DNA of 5,317 nucleotides from Thiomicrorhabdus sp. (GCA_021648185.1 JAKITH010000091.1:1-5317); one strand, 5' to 3'; positions 1 to 5,205 are shown, counted from the stretch's first letter. Numbers and translations are program-made. Notes: generated by a model from the letters alone, not told the origin.

Positions 1-8
1 ATGTGATT

Positions 9-74
9 AAATTTTTCTCCCCCCCCCCTTTTTTTTTAAATTAACAAAAAAAAGGGGGGGGGAGAAAATTTTTT
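9..74. terminator. Homopolymer-rich inverted repeat, probable argD terminator
   Basis: The left arm (9-37) is A3-T5-CT followed by ten C and nine T. The right arm (46-74) is eight A, nine G, then AGA4 and T6. The arms are near-perfect reverse complements around an 8-base loop (38-45), with single-base length differences in the C/G, T/A and outer T/A runs. The right arm ends against the argD stop codon, so the transcript would fold just after translation ends. On the plus strand the hairpin is followed by a T-rich tail (TTTTTTATTTT), a classical terminator shape for any gene entering from the left. In the argD direction there is no clean U-tract after the stem, apart from the AAAAATTT that is part of the arm itself. 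It may therefore work better for a plus-strand gene outside the window. The long mononucleotide runs are unusual and could also hide sequencing length errors. Confidence 0.65.
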
Positions 75-1242
75 ATTTTAAAAAGAGTTTAATCATATTG
101 GTTAACTTGGTCACCAGTTCATCGGTCTGTTCAGAACTCATAACAAACGTGGGCAATAAGCGAACTGTATCACCACGCGTTACATTGATTAGCAGTCCTT
201 GTTCAAGGGCAATTGCAACCAGTTCACCACAAGGGCGATCGAGTTGAATGCCGATCATGTACCCTTTACCCCGAATATCTTGTACACCCGTTTGGTTGGC
301 TAACGTGTCTTTAAATTGCTTAAGCAGAGCATCACCTTTTTTAGCAACCGACGGAATGTAATGGTTGGCTTCAAGGATGTTAATCACCGCCAAACCCGCT
401 GCACACGCTAAGGGGTTTCCCCCAAAGGTGGTGCCGTGATTTCCGGGAACAAGTACCTCTGATGCGTTTCCTTTGGTAAGGCAAGCCCCAATGGGCATGC
501 CGTTACCAAGTGCTTTAGCAAGGGTAAGTACATCGGGAACAATGGACTCATGTTGGAATGCAAACCACTCTCCCGTACGTCCCATTCCTGTTTGAATTTC
601 ATCTAACATCAGCAGCCAGTTATTGGCATCGCAAATTTTTCTTAGCGCAGTTAAATAGCCTACTTGTGGAATATGAACCCCGCCTTCGCCTTGTATTGGC
701 TCCACTAAAATAGCCACAATGTTAGGGTTGTTTGAGAGCGCTTGAACGGCTTCAATGTCATCAAATGGCACGCGAATAAACCCCTCAACCAGAGGCGTAA
801 AGCCTTCATGTACTTTTGGATTGCCAGTGGCCGAAAGCGTTGCCATGGTGCGGCCATGAAAGCTATTTTCCATCACGATTACGGTTGGGTTGGTAATATT
901 GTGTTGATTACCATATTTTTTAGCAATTTTTAACGCAGTTTCATTCGCCTCTGCACCAGAGTTGCAAAAGAAAACCCGTTCCATATCGGATAATTTTATC
1001 AGTTGATCCGCAAGCTCGGTTTGATTGGGGATTTGATATAGGTTGGATGTGTGCATCAGCGTTTTGCTTTGTTGGCAAATCGCATCCGAAATGGCGGGAT
1101 GCGAATGCCCCAAGCTGCATACGGCAATGCCACTTAAGGCATCTAAGTAGGTTTTTCCGTTGGTGTCTTGCAGCGTAGCACCACGGCCTTTTTCAAAGGT
1201 AACCGGCAGTCTCGCATAAGTGTTCATTAAGTGCGTTGACAT
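73..1242 (-). CDS. argD: Acetylornithine/succinyldiaminopimelate aminotransferase
   Basis: A class III PLP-dependent aminotransferase of 389 residues, slightly shorter than E. coli ArgD (about 406). The family transfers an amino group between glutamate and N-acetylglutamate semialdehyde in arginine synthesis, and often also serves the succinyldiaminopimelate step to lysine; it is cytoplasmic. Visible landmarks are the phosphate-binding loop SGAEANE (95-101), the cofactor-stacking SFHGRT (127-132), LDEIQTGMGRTG with the pyridine-nitrogen aspartate D214, the Schiff-base lysine K243 in TLAKALGNGMPIGA, GTTFGGNPLAC (270-280), and R361 in RLLP, the usual carboxylate-binding arginine. The ATG start is supported by AAAGGAT eight bases upstream (GGA complement at 1252-1254) and by the normal N-terminus before the RLPVTFEKGRG segment. 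The gene stands alone in the window, divergent from ilvE, with a candidate promoter and attenuator-like hairpin in its leader. A related class III enzyme (ornithine or GABA aminotransferase) is the alternative, but length and motifs favour ArgD. Confidence 0.95.
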   Translation of the reverse strand: MSTHLMNTYARLPVTFEKGRGATLQDTNGKTYLDALSGIAVCSLGHSHPAISDAICQQSKTLMHTSNLYQIPNQTELADQLIKLSDMERVFFCNSGAEANETALKIAKKYGNQHNITNPTVIVMENSFHGRTMATLSATGNPKVHEGFTPLVEGFIRVPFDDIEAVQALSNNPNIVAILVEPIQGEGGVHIPQVGYLTALRKICDANNWLLMLDEIQTGMGRTGEWFAFQHESIVPDVLTLAKALGNGMPIGACLTKGNASEVLVPGNHGTTFGGNPLACAAGLAVINILEANHYIPSVAKKGDALLKQFKDTLANQTGVQDIRGKGYMIGIQLDRPCGELVAIALEQGLLINVTRGDTVRLLPTFVMSSEQTDELVTKLTNMIKLFLK

Positions 1243-1287
1243 GTTATTTTATCCTTTTAAAAATGGCTTAGTTTAAGTCGAAAAACA

Positions 1288-1341
1288 AAAAAGCAACCCT
1301 GTATAGAGTTATTTGAACCCTATGCGAAGTGGTTGCTTTTT
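1288..1341 (-). terminator. Leader hairpin, candidate argD attenuator
   Basis: An 11-bp outer stem pairs 1288-1298 (core GCAACC) with 1331-1341 (core GGTTGC). Inside it a second stem pairs 1301-1310 with 1316-1325, with one G-T wobble and one A/C mismatch, around loop ATTTG. Read in the argD direction the 3' arm runs into TTTTTT-G-TTTTT, a good intrinsic-terminator tail. Read on the plus strand the tail is only TTTTTATT. Both flanking genes point away from this spot, so no obvious gene needs ending here. The structure lies between the predicted argD promoter and the argD start codon, which makes transcription attenuation the simplest role. No Arg-codon leader peptide and no riboswitch family is recognised. 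An alternative is a leftover or insulating terminator. Confidence 0.6.
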
Positions 1342-1369
1342 ATTGTCGGATCAGAAATCCAAAGAGGGG

Positions 1370-1397
1370 ATTTTAACCCAATGATTTAAAATTTCAA
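1370..1397 (-). promoter_or_regulatory. Candidate sigma-70 promoter for argD
   Basis: On the minus strand TTGAAA (complement of 1392-1397) is followed after 16 bases by TAAAAT (complement of 1370-1375). Both hexamers are close to the sigma-70 consensus. Transcription would begin near 1363, giving a leader of about 120 bases that contains the hairpin at 1288-1341. The call rests on pattern matching alone. Confidence 0.5.
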
Positions 1398-1535
1398 GTA
1401 ATTTCCCTTATGGACAGTGGTTGTTTTATGCGGGTTTTTAATTTTTTACATAAAAGAAGGGGGGAATAAAGTCGATAATAAGTTGTTGTTTAGGATAAAA
1501 TATCGCCCTTAATTTATTTATTGAACGATTTTTTT

Positions 1536-1539
1536 GGAG
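1536..1539 (+). promoter_or_regulatory. Ribosome-binding site deciding the ilvE start
   Basis: GGAG lies eight bases before the ATG at 1548. It rules against the in-frame TTG at 1521, which has no Shine-Dalgarno sequence and would add nine residues absent from the usual IlvE N-terminus. Confidence 0.8.
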
Positions 1540-1547
1540 TGTTTTCA

Positions 1548-2474
1548 ATGCAAACAATGGCGGATAGAGATGGCCTGATCTGGTTAGATGGTGAAATGGT
1601 TCCATGGCGTGATGCGAAAGTGCATGTCTTAACCCATACATTACATTATGGTATGGGCGTTTTTGAAGGTGTGCGCGCCTATGAAGCAGAGCAGGGCACT
1701 TCCATCTTTCGCTTGGACGCCCATACGGATCGCCTCTTCAATTCAGCTAAAATCATGAATATGGACATTCCGTTTGATAAAGAGACCATTAATGAAGCGC
1801 AAAGAGCGTCCGTTAAATTAAATAATTTAAAATCAGCGTATTTACGACCAATGGCTTTTTATGGCTCAGAAGGGATGGGATTACGTGCAGATAATTTGAA
1901 AGTCCACGTGATGGTTGCGGCTTGGGAGTGGGGTGCATACATGGGAGAGGAAAGTTTAACCCGTGGAATTAAAGTAGCGACCTCCTCTTTTACGCGTCAT
2001 CATGTAAATATCACCATGACCAAGGCAAAATCCAATGGGTCTTATATGAATTCGATGTTGGCTCTACAAGAAGCGATTAGCCACGGCTGTGATGAAGCGT
2101 TATTATTAGATACCGAAGGGTTTGTGGCAGAAGGGTCTGGCGAAAACTTTTTTATGGTACGTGATGGGGTATTGTACACGCCTGAGTTAACCTCTGCCTT
2201 AGACGGAATTACTCGTAAAACGATTATGCAGTTGGCAAGAGAGCTGGGCATTGAAGTGGTTGAGAAGCGCATTACTCGTGATGAAGTGTATATTGCAGAT
2301 GAAGCGTTCTTTACAGGAACCGCAGCGGAAGTCACGCCGATTCGTGAACTGGATAATCGTTCGATAGGAATGGGATCTCGCGGGCCTATTACCGAGAAAT
2401 TACAATCACTGTATTTCGATATTGTTCACGGTCGCTCCCCCGCGCACCTAAACTGGTTAACCAAAGTGGCTTAA
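1548..2474 (+). CDS. ilvE: Branched-chain amino acid aminotransferase
   Basis: A fold-type IV PLP aminotransferase of 308 residues, the same length class as E. coli IlvE (309). It catalyses the last step of valine, leucine and isoleucine synthesis (2-oxoacid plus glutamate) in the cytoplasm. Landmarks are the N-terminal LTHTLHYGMGVFEGVRAY (28-45), YLRPMAFYGSEGMG with R100, the catalytic lysine K161 in TKAKSNGSYMNSM (aligning with AAKAGGNYLSSL of E. coli), EGSGENFF with cofactor-binding E195, DGITRKTI (219-226), and FFTGTAAEVTPI (254-265) near the C-terminus. The ATG at 1548 is chosen because of GGAG eight bases upstream; another ATG three codons later is possible. The stop is 19 bases from the next gene, whose Shine-Dalgarno begins six bases after it, so the two are probably co-transcribed. 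D-amino-acid transaminase and aminodeoxychorismate lyase share the fold, but the length and the substrate-loop motifs fit IlvE. Confidence 0.95.
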   Translation: MQTMADRDGLIWLDGEMVPWRDAKVHVLTHTLHYGMGVFEGVRAYEAEQGTSIFRLDAHTDRLFNSAKIMNMDIPFDKETINEAQRASVKLNNLKSAYLRPMAFYGSEGMGLRADNLKVHVMVAAWEWGAYMGEESLTRGIKVATSSFTRHHVNITMTKAKSNGSYMNSMLALQEAISHGCDEALLLDTEGFVAEGSGENFFMVRDGVLYTPELTSALDGITRKTIMQLARELGIEVVEKRITRDEVYIADEAFFTGTAAEVTPIRELDNRSIGMGSRGPITEKLQSLYFDIVHGRSPAHLNWLTKVA

Positions 2475-2493
2475 GTGGCTAAGGAGTTTTGAA

Positions 2494-2700
2494 ATGAGTA
2501 ATGATTCAACCTGTTCAAAATCACATTATGAAGTGACTTACAAAGACTTACCATTGCACTGTCCTACACGAGATATGAGTGTTTGGAATTCGCATCCAAG
2601 AGTTTTTTTACCGATTGAATTAACGGGAAAAGCTAAGTGTCCATATTGTGGTGCAGAGTATACCTTGACCGACTGGGATCCAAATCATCCAGCGCATTGA
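2494..2700 (+). CDS. Small CHCC zinc-finger protein
   Basis: A 68-residue protein of the zf-CHCC type, the domain shared with the mitochondrial complex I subunit NDUFS6. The predicted metal ligands are C23 (LHCP), H34 (SHPRVFLPI), C49 and C52 (CPYCGAEY). The HPRV-LP and GK-CPYCG signatures are typical of the family. A further cysteine, C7, lies in the poorly conserved N-terminus. A strong AAGGAG (2481-2486) seven bases before the ATG supports the start. Its tight spacing after ilvE suggests one transcript; small zinc-finger genes of this kind follow ilvE in other gammaproteobacteria such as pseudomonads, there commonly beside LPS heptosyltransferase genes, which are absent here. The bacterial function is not established, and a link to respiratory-complex or Fe-S assembly is only by analogy with NDUFS6. 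Confidence 0.9.
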   Translation: MSNDSTCSKSHYEVTYKDLPLHCPTRDMSVWNSHPRVFLPIELTGKAKCPYCGAEYTLTDWDPNHPAH

Positions 2701-2715
2701 GTTGAGGTTAACTCT

Positions 2716-2756
2716 CCAATAAAAAAGCCCAGTTTTATACTGGGCTTTTTTATTGG
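2716..2756. terminator. Bidirectional intrinsic terminator
   Basis: A perfect 17-bp inverted repeat: CCAATAAAAAAGCCCAG at 2716-2732 pairs with 2740-2756 around a 7-base loop. The GC core (GCCCAG/CTGGGC) is flanked by six A on one side and six T on the other, so it ends transcription in both directions. It sits between the zinc-finger gene and the converging ferredoxin gene and would serve both. Confidence 0.95.
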
Positions 2757-2771
2757 AAAATTAAATGTGCT

Positions 2772-3023
2772 TTAAATTAGCTCTATTTCAACGTCGGTCG
2801 TTGGAATAACGCTGCACGTTAAAATTTCACCTTTGCGTGATTCATAAGCTGGGGATTGAATCTCCTTCACGTCGCCAGAAATTAAACGCACCGTGCAAGC
2901 GCCACAGTTTCCGCCTCGGCAACTGTAAGGAATATCAAACCCATTTTCGTCCAATGCCTCCAGCATTGAAAACTGCCCGTTATATTCACATTCTCCTTGT
3001 CCTACAAGCGTAATTTTTGCCAT
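2772..3023 (-). CDS. YfaE-like [2Fe-2S] ferredoxin
   Basis: An 83-residue plant-type ferredoxin. The cluster ligands are C35, C40, C43 (CRGGNCGAC) and C70 (ILTCSV), the standard C-x4-C-x2-C-x26-C spacing. Its size and layout match E. coli YfaE (84 residues), including the C-terminal GEIL-C and DIEIE-like ending. YfaE supplies electrons to rebuild the diferric-tyrosyl cofactor of class Ia ribonucleotide reductase. Here no nrdA or nrdB is adjacent, so that role is inferred from the protein alone; a general electron-transfer ferredoxin is equally possible. A further cysteine, C12, is not a ligand position. AGGA six bases upstream supports the ATG. A weak minus-strand promoter (TTGAAC, 15 bases, TAAAAT, between 3063 and 3089) may drive it. 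The gene ends at the shared bidirectional terminator. Confidence 0.92.
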   Translation of the reverse strand: MAKITLVGQGECEYNGQFSMLEALDENGFDIPYSCRGGNCGACTVRLISGDVKEIQSPAYESRKGEILTCSVIPTTDVEIELI

Positions 3024-3178
3024 ATCGCGTCCTGTTATTGCATTTTAAAAGATAGAAAGGGTATTTTAACAACTCCCTTTTATGTTCAATGCAGTAAAAT
3101 GACATAAATTTTTTTTATGACCGTTTTATTTTGTAAGAAGTCCCCTTATGTCTTTAGGCAATGTGATGATAGGTTTTT

Positions 3179-3183
3179 AGGAG
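3179..3183 (+). promoter_or_regulatory. Ribosome-binding site deciding the channel start
   Basis: AGGAG lies 11 bases before the ATG at 3195. It is the only good Shine-Dalgarno in this region. The upstream in-frame ATG at 3117 has only T-rich sequence before it. The in-frame GTG at 3186 is too close to this site to use it. Confidence 0.65.
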
Positions 3184-3194
3184 TAGTGTTAAAG

Positions 3195-4046
3195 ATGACT
3201 TGGAATGATTTTCAAACGAAGTTTCAAAAAATTCGTGACAATAAAGCGTTTGAACTGTTTGTGATTGGGGTGATTATTTTTTCATCCTTAATGATTGGTA
3301 TTCAAACTTATGATCTTCACCCTTGGGTAGATGGCGGGATTCGAATTTTAGATTATGCCGTTACGCTCTTTTTTGTGCTTGAAATTTCCATTCGAATGGC
3401 CGCTGAAAAGCGAACACGAGACTTTTTCAAAAAAGGTTGGAATGTATTTGATTTTATTATTGTTGCAATCAGTCTAATTCCACTGGATGATTCTGAATAT
3501 GCGATGATTGCCAGAATGTTACGTCTGTTTAGGGTGATGCGTTTAATCTCCTTTATTCCAGAGTTAAGGGTGCTGGTCAGTGCATTGATTTCAGCCTTAC
3601 CAAGAATGGGGTATGTGGCGTTATTGATGTTTATCATATTCTATCTTTATGCGGTTGTTGGAAACTTGTTATATGCCGAGCTAAATCCCGTATTGTGGGG
3701 AGATTTAGGTGTTTCGCTGTTAACGCTTTTCCGTGTTGCCACGTTTGAGGATTGGACGGATGTCATGTACGAAGCGATGACACTTTACAGCTTAAGCTGG
3801 ATTTACTTCATTACATTTATCTTCTTCTCTGCATTTGTTTTCTTGAATATGATGATTGGAATTGTGGTTGAAGTATTAGATGAAGAGCATAAAAAAATGG
3901 ATGCTGAGACGAATGCTGACAAAATAGCCGAAGAGAAAGAAGCTAAAGATGAGTACACTAGGCGCATGGAGGCTGATATGATTTCTCTGCATCAAAAGTT
4001 AGATCTATTGTTGATGCAGCAGAAGGCAAATAAGGAAGGGAGCTGA
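3195..4046 (+). CDS. Single-domain voltage-gated cation channel (NaChBac family)
   Basis: A 283-residue six-helix ion-transport protein, close in length to NaChBac (274), expected to form a homotetramer in the inner membrane. Approximate helices are S1 19-38, S2 47-71 (acidic E63), S3 82-97 (D86) and S4 104-120, with R107, R110, R113 and R116 at every third position as voltage-sensing charges. S5 is 134-162, the pore loop 168-195 and S6 202-228. The filter is TFEDWTD (183-189). Sodium-type bacterial channels carry TLESWS(M/A), so acidic D186 and D189 are extra here. After S6 comes an acidic, charged neck, then a heptad pattern M258, M262, L265, L269, L272, Q276, which fits the four-helix tetramerisation coiled coil of this family. 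An ATG at 3117 would add 26 residues without a ribosome-binding site. The gene is monocistronic in the window, divergent from the ferredoxin gene and convergent with the DsrE-family gene. The physiological role is unknown. Confidence 0.93.
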   Translation: MTWNDFQTKFQKIRDNKAFELFVIGVIIFSSLMIGIQTYDLHPWVDGGIRILDYAVTLFFVLEISIRMAAEKRTRDFFKKGWNVFDFIIVAISLIPLDDSEYAMIARMLRLFRVMRLISFIPELRVLVSALISALPRMGYVALLMFIIFYLYAVVGNLLYAELNPVLWGDLGVSLLTLFRVATFEDWTDVMYEAMTLYSLSWIYFITFIFFSAFVFLNMMIGIVVEVLDEEHKKMDAETNADKIAEEKEAKDEYTRRMEADMISLHQKLDLLLMQQKANKEGS

Positions 4047-4063
4047 ATACTATAAGCGGAGGT

Positions 4064-4585
4064 TTACCAAGCCAAGAGTTTAAATCCTTCTTCTTGTAGT
4101 TCCATTAATGCGGCCGCACCCACTTCGGCATACTCCGCAAAAGGACGCATATCAGAGTCTGTCCAGTGAAGGGAGTTCATGGTGTTACCACATGCAATCC
4201 AGCGAATATTATAATCTTTTGCAAAGCTGGCAATGCGTTCATAGGTTAAAGGGTCAATCGCACGTTGTGGTTTTTTAGCCAGCGTGTGCAGTCCTGGGCC
4301 AATGACCACCACGGCAATCTCTACATTATCATCGTATTTCTTAATCATTGCCTGAATGGAGTTTAAAATACTGAGTTGATAATCGGCATCCGCTTTATTA
4401 AAGATATAAACGGCTTTGTGTTCTGCGGGGTCGCCAGGAAATCGATCGCTTGCCTCCTCTTGCAATTCAGGCATCGGTTTTAATGTAAACGCAGGAGTTG
4501 GTTGAGCGGCGGAAGCGGCTTGGGTGAAAAATAGTGCACCGAATAAAAACGAGAGTAGAGTAAAGGTGAGCGTGTGGTTTGCCAT
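4064..4585 (-). CDS. Periplasmic DsrE/DsrF-like family protein
   Basis: A 173-residue protein that starts with a Sec signal peptide: polar N-terminus, hydrophobic core at about 7-20, and A24-S25-A26 as a signal peptidase I site. The mature part has the alpha/beta DsrE-like pattern: AVYIFNKADADYQLSILNSIQAM (about 58-80), a strand VEIAVVVIGPGL (88-99), YERIASFAKDYNIRWIACGNTMNS (115-138), and a VGAAALMELQEEGFKLL tail. C132 is the only cysteine, at the position of the conserved cysteine of the family. DsrE-like proteins are associated with sulfur-relay or persulfide chemistry, but secreted members like this have no settled function. A strong GGAGGA lies eight bases before the ATG. The gene diverges from bolA and converges on the channel gene with a 17-base gap. 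It is not part of a dsrEFH cluster, so a Dsr pathway role should not be assumed. Confidence 0.86.
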   Translation of the reverse strand: MANHTLTFTLLSFLFGALFFTQAASAAQPTPAFTLKPMPELQEEASDRFPGDPAEHKAVYIFNKADADYQLSILNSIQAMIKKYDDNVEIAVVVIGPGLHTLAKKPQRAIDPLTYERIASFAKDYNIRWIACGNTMNSLHWTDSDMRPFAEYAEVGAAALMELQEEGFKLLAW

Positions 4586-4616
4586 AATGAAAATCCTCCA
4601 TAGGGTGTAGAAAGAG

Positions 4617-4646
4617 TTGTTGTTTGTTCAAGGCTATTAGTATGCT
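4617..4646 (+). promoter_or_regulatory. Candidate bolA promoter
   Basis: TTGTTG (4617-4622) and TATGCT (4641-4646) are separated by 18 bases and lie about 30 bases before the bolA start. The hexamers are moderate matches to sigma-70, so the call is tentative. The E. coli bolA gene has a gearbox promoter read by the stationary-phase sigma factor; no such pattern is evident here. Confidence 0.35.
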
Positions 4647-4660
4647 ACAACATGAAAAAT

Positions 4661-4665
4661 AAGGA
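4661..4665 (+). promoter_or_regulatory. Ribosome-binding site deciding the bolA start
   Basis: AAGGA lies ten bases before the ATG at 4676. The earlier in-frame ATG at 4652 has no Shine-Dalgarno and would add eight lysine- and asparagine-rich residues in front of the typical BolA N-terminus. Confidence 0.65.
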
Positions 4666-4675
4666 AAATAAAAGA

Positions 4676-4975
4676 ATGACGTTGCAATCAAAAATTGAAG
4701 CAAGAGTGAAGGCGTGTTTTTCTATAAGTGAATGCATTCTAGAAAACGAGAGTCATCTGCATTCACGTGGTGAGCCCGAGTCTCACTTTAAGCTATTATT
4801 GGTATCGAATGATTTTGCAGGGGTTTCCAAAGTAAAGCGACATCAATCTATTTATAAGGCGCTGTCTGAATTAATGCCGCAGCTGCACGCGCTCGCTTTG
4901 CATCTATATACAGAAAAAGAGTGGGAAGAACACTCTAGCATTCCTGCTTCTTCACTGTGTGGAGGAGGGGATTAG
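4676..4975 (+). CDS. bolA: BolA family transcriptional regulator/Fe-S partner
   Basis: A 99-residue BolA protein, close to E. coli BolA (105) and longer than the IbaG/YrbA branch. Family members pair with monothiol glutaredoxins to hold a [2Fe-2S] cluster and, in E. coli, affect cell-shape and stress genes. Matching segments are ESHFKLLLVSNDFAG (35-49), KRHQSIYKAL (54-63, with conserved H56), HALALHLYTEKEWEE (71-85) and the C-terminal ASSLCGGGD. The last corresponds to ASPPCRG in E. coli, with C95 conserved. The helix-turn-strand fold with a class II KH-like core is expected from the family. The start at 4676 is chosen for its ribosome-binding site. The gene stands alone, divergent from the DsrE-family gene. 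No intrinsic terminator follows it before the rRNA promoters, so some transcripts may run on into the rrn leader. Confidence 0.93.
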   Translation: MTLQSKIEARVKACFSISECILENESHLHSRGEPESHFKLLLVSNDFAGVSKVKRHQSIYKALSELMPQLHALALHLYTEKEWEEHSSIPASSLCGGGD

Positions 4976-4983
4976 TTGTGTTT

Positions 4984-5004
4984 TGTGCATAAGACTGTGG
5001 ATAA
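4984..5004 (-). promoter_or_regulatory. Two tandem DnaA boxes upstream of the rRNA promoters
   Basis: Read on the minus strand, 4984-4992 is TTATGCACA and 4996-5004 is TTATCCACA. Both fit the DnaA box consensus TTATNCACA exactly. They have the same orientation, with starts 12 bases apart. They lie just after bolA and about 75 bases before the P1 -35 box. They may let DnaA act on rRNA or bolA transcription, or titrate DnaA. No replication genes are nearby, so an origin is not proposed. Confidence 0.55.
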
Positions 5005-5040
5005 CCCTTGAGTAACCCAGTCGAATATTCTAAATGCAAT

Positions 5041-5065
5041 AAAAACATCAAAAAAGCGTAAAAAA
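5041..5065 (+). promoter_or_regulatory. Phased A-tracts / UP element of rRNA P1
   Basis: Runs of five or six A begin at 5041, 5050 and 5060, about one helical turn apart. They end 14 bases before the P1 -35 box. Such phasing bends DNA, and A-rich sequence in this position is the binding site of the RNA polymerase alpha C-terminal domains at rrn P1 promoters. Confidence 0.6.
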
Positions 5066-5079
5066 GAGAGAGATAGGGG

Positions 5080-5115
5080 TTGCGTTGTTCGCTGTATTAG
5101 ATAGAATACGCCCCG
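5080..5115 (+). promoter_or_regulatory. rRNA operon promoter P1
   Basis: TTGCGT (5080-5085) and TAGAAT (5102-5107) are 16 bases apart, followed by the GC-rich discriminator ACGCCCCG. The 16-base spacer and GC discriminator are the features that make E. coli rrn P1 sensitive to ppGpp and initiating-nucleotide levels, so growth-rate and stringent control is likely. Initiation is expected near 5113-5115. Confidence 0.7.
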
Positions 5116-5205
5116 TTCCGAAGCAAAGGCACTTAGCCCCACACTTCGAGGCCAGTTAGATAGTTAGACAGCAAGAAATCGTGAAAAAACTTTTAAAGAA
5201 AAAGA

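Larger units (their letters stand above)
1243..1547. other. Divergent argD/ilvE intergenic region
   Basis: About 305 bases with no supportable gene. From left to right it contains the argD ribosome-binding site, a large hairpin (1288-1341), a candidate minus-strand promoter for argD (1370-1397) and the ilvE leader. For ilvE the best -10-like hexamer is TAAAAT at 1496-1501, but nothing at the proper distance upstream resembles a -35 box, so no ilvE promoter is called. A G-run (GGGGGG, about 1460) and T/A-rich stretches occur in the ilvE leader without recognisable structure. No ATG occurs on the minus strand between the candidate argD promoter and the argD start, so no ATG-initiated leader peptide is encoded there. 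Confidence 0.7.

Noticed and set aside
54..62. G-quadruplex at the left-edge G-run
   Set aside because: There is a single run of nine G rather than four separated runs; an intrastrand hairpin with the C-run is far more likely.
742..933. Open frame on the plus strand inside argD
   Set aside because: It is the antisense shadow of a well-conserved argD, with no ribosome-binding site and no recognisable protein features. The same holds for the other opposite-strand frames at 408-602, 1438-1641, 2042-2335, 3353-3637 and 4467-4703.
1288..1370. Leader peptide with arginine codons for ribosome-mediated attenuation
   Set aside because: No ATG or GTG start occurs on the minus strand in this leader, and the only TTG frame ends after three codons.
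1521..1547. TTG start extending IlvE by nine residues
   Set aside because: There is no ribosome-binding site before it, whereas the ATG at 1548 has GGAG at good spacing and gives the usual IlvE length.
3051..3080. Hairpin AAAGGG/CCCTTT between the ferredoxin and channel genes
   Set aside because: The stem is about six bases with a long AT-rich loop and no T-tail, too weak to call a terminator or operator.
3117..3194. ATG start extending the channel by 26 residues
   Set aside because: Only T-rich sequence precedes it, the extra residues do not look like a channel N-terminus, and AGGAG favours the ATG at 3195.
4652..4675. ATG start adding eight residues to BolA
   Set aside because: It lacks a Shine-Dalgarno, while AAGGA precedes the ATG at 4676.
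4976..5080. Replication origin based on the DnaA boxes
   Set aside because: There are only two boxes, no dnaA, dnaN, gidA or rep gene nearby, and the site fits an rRNA promoter region.
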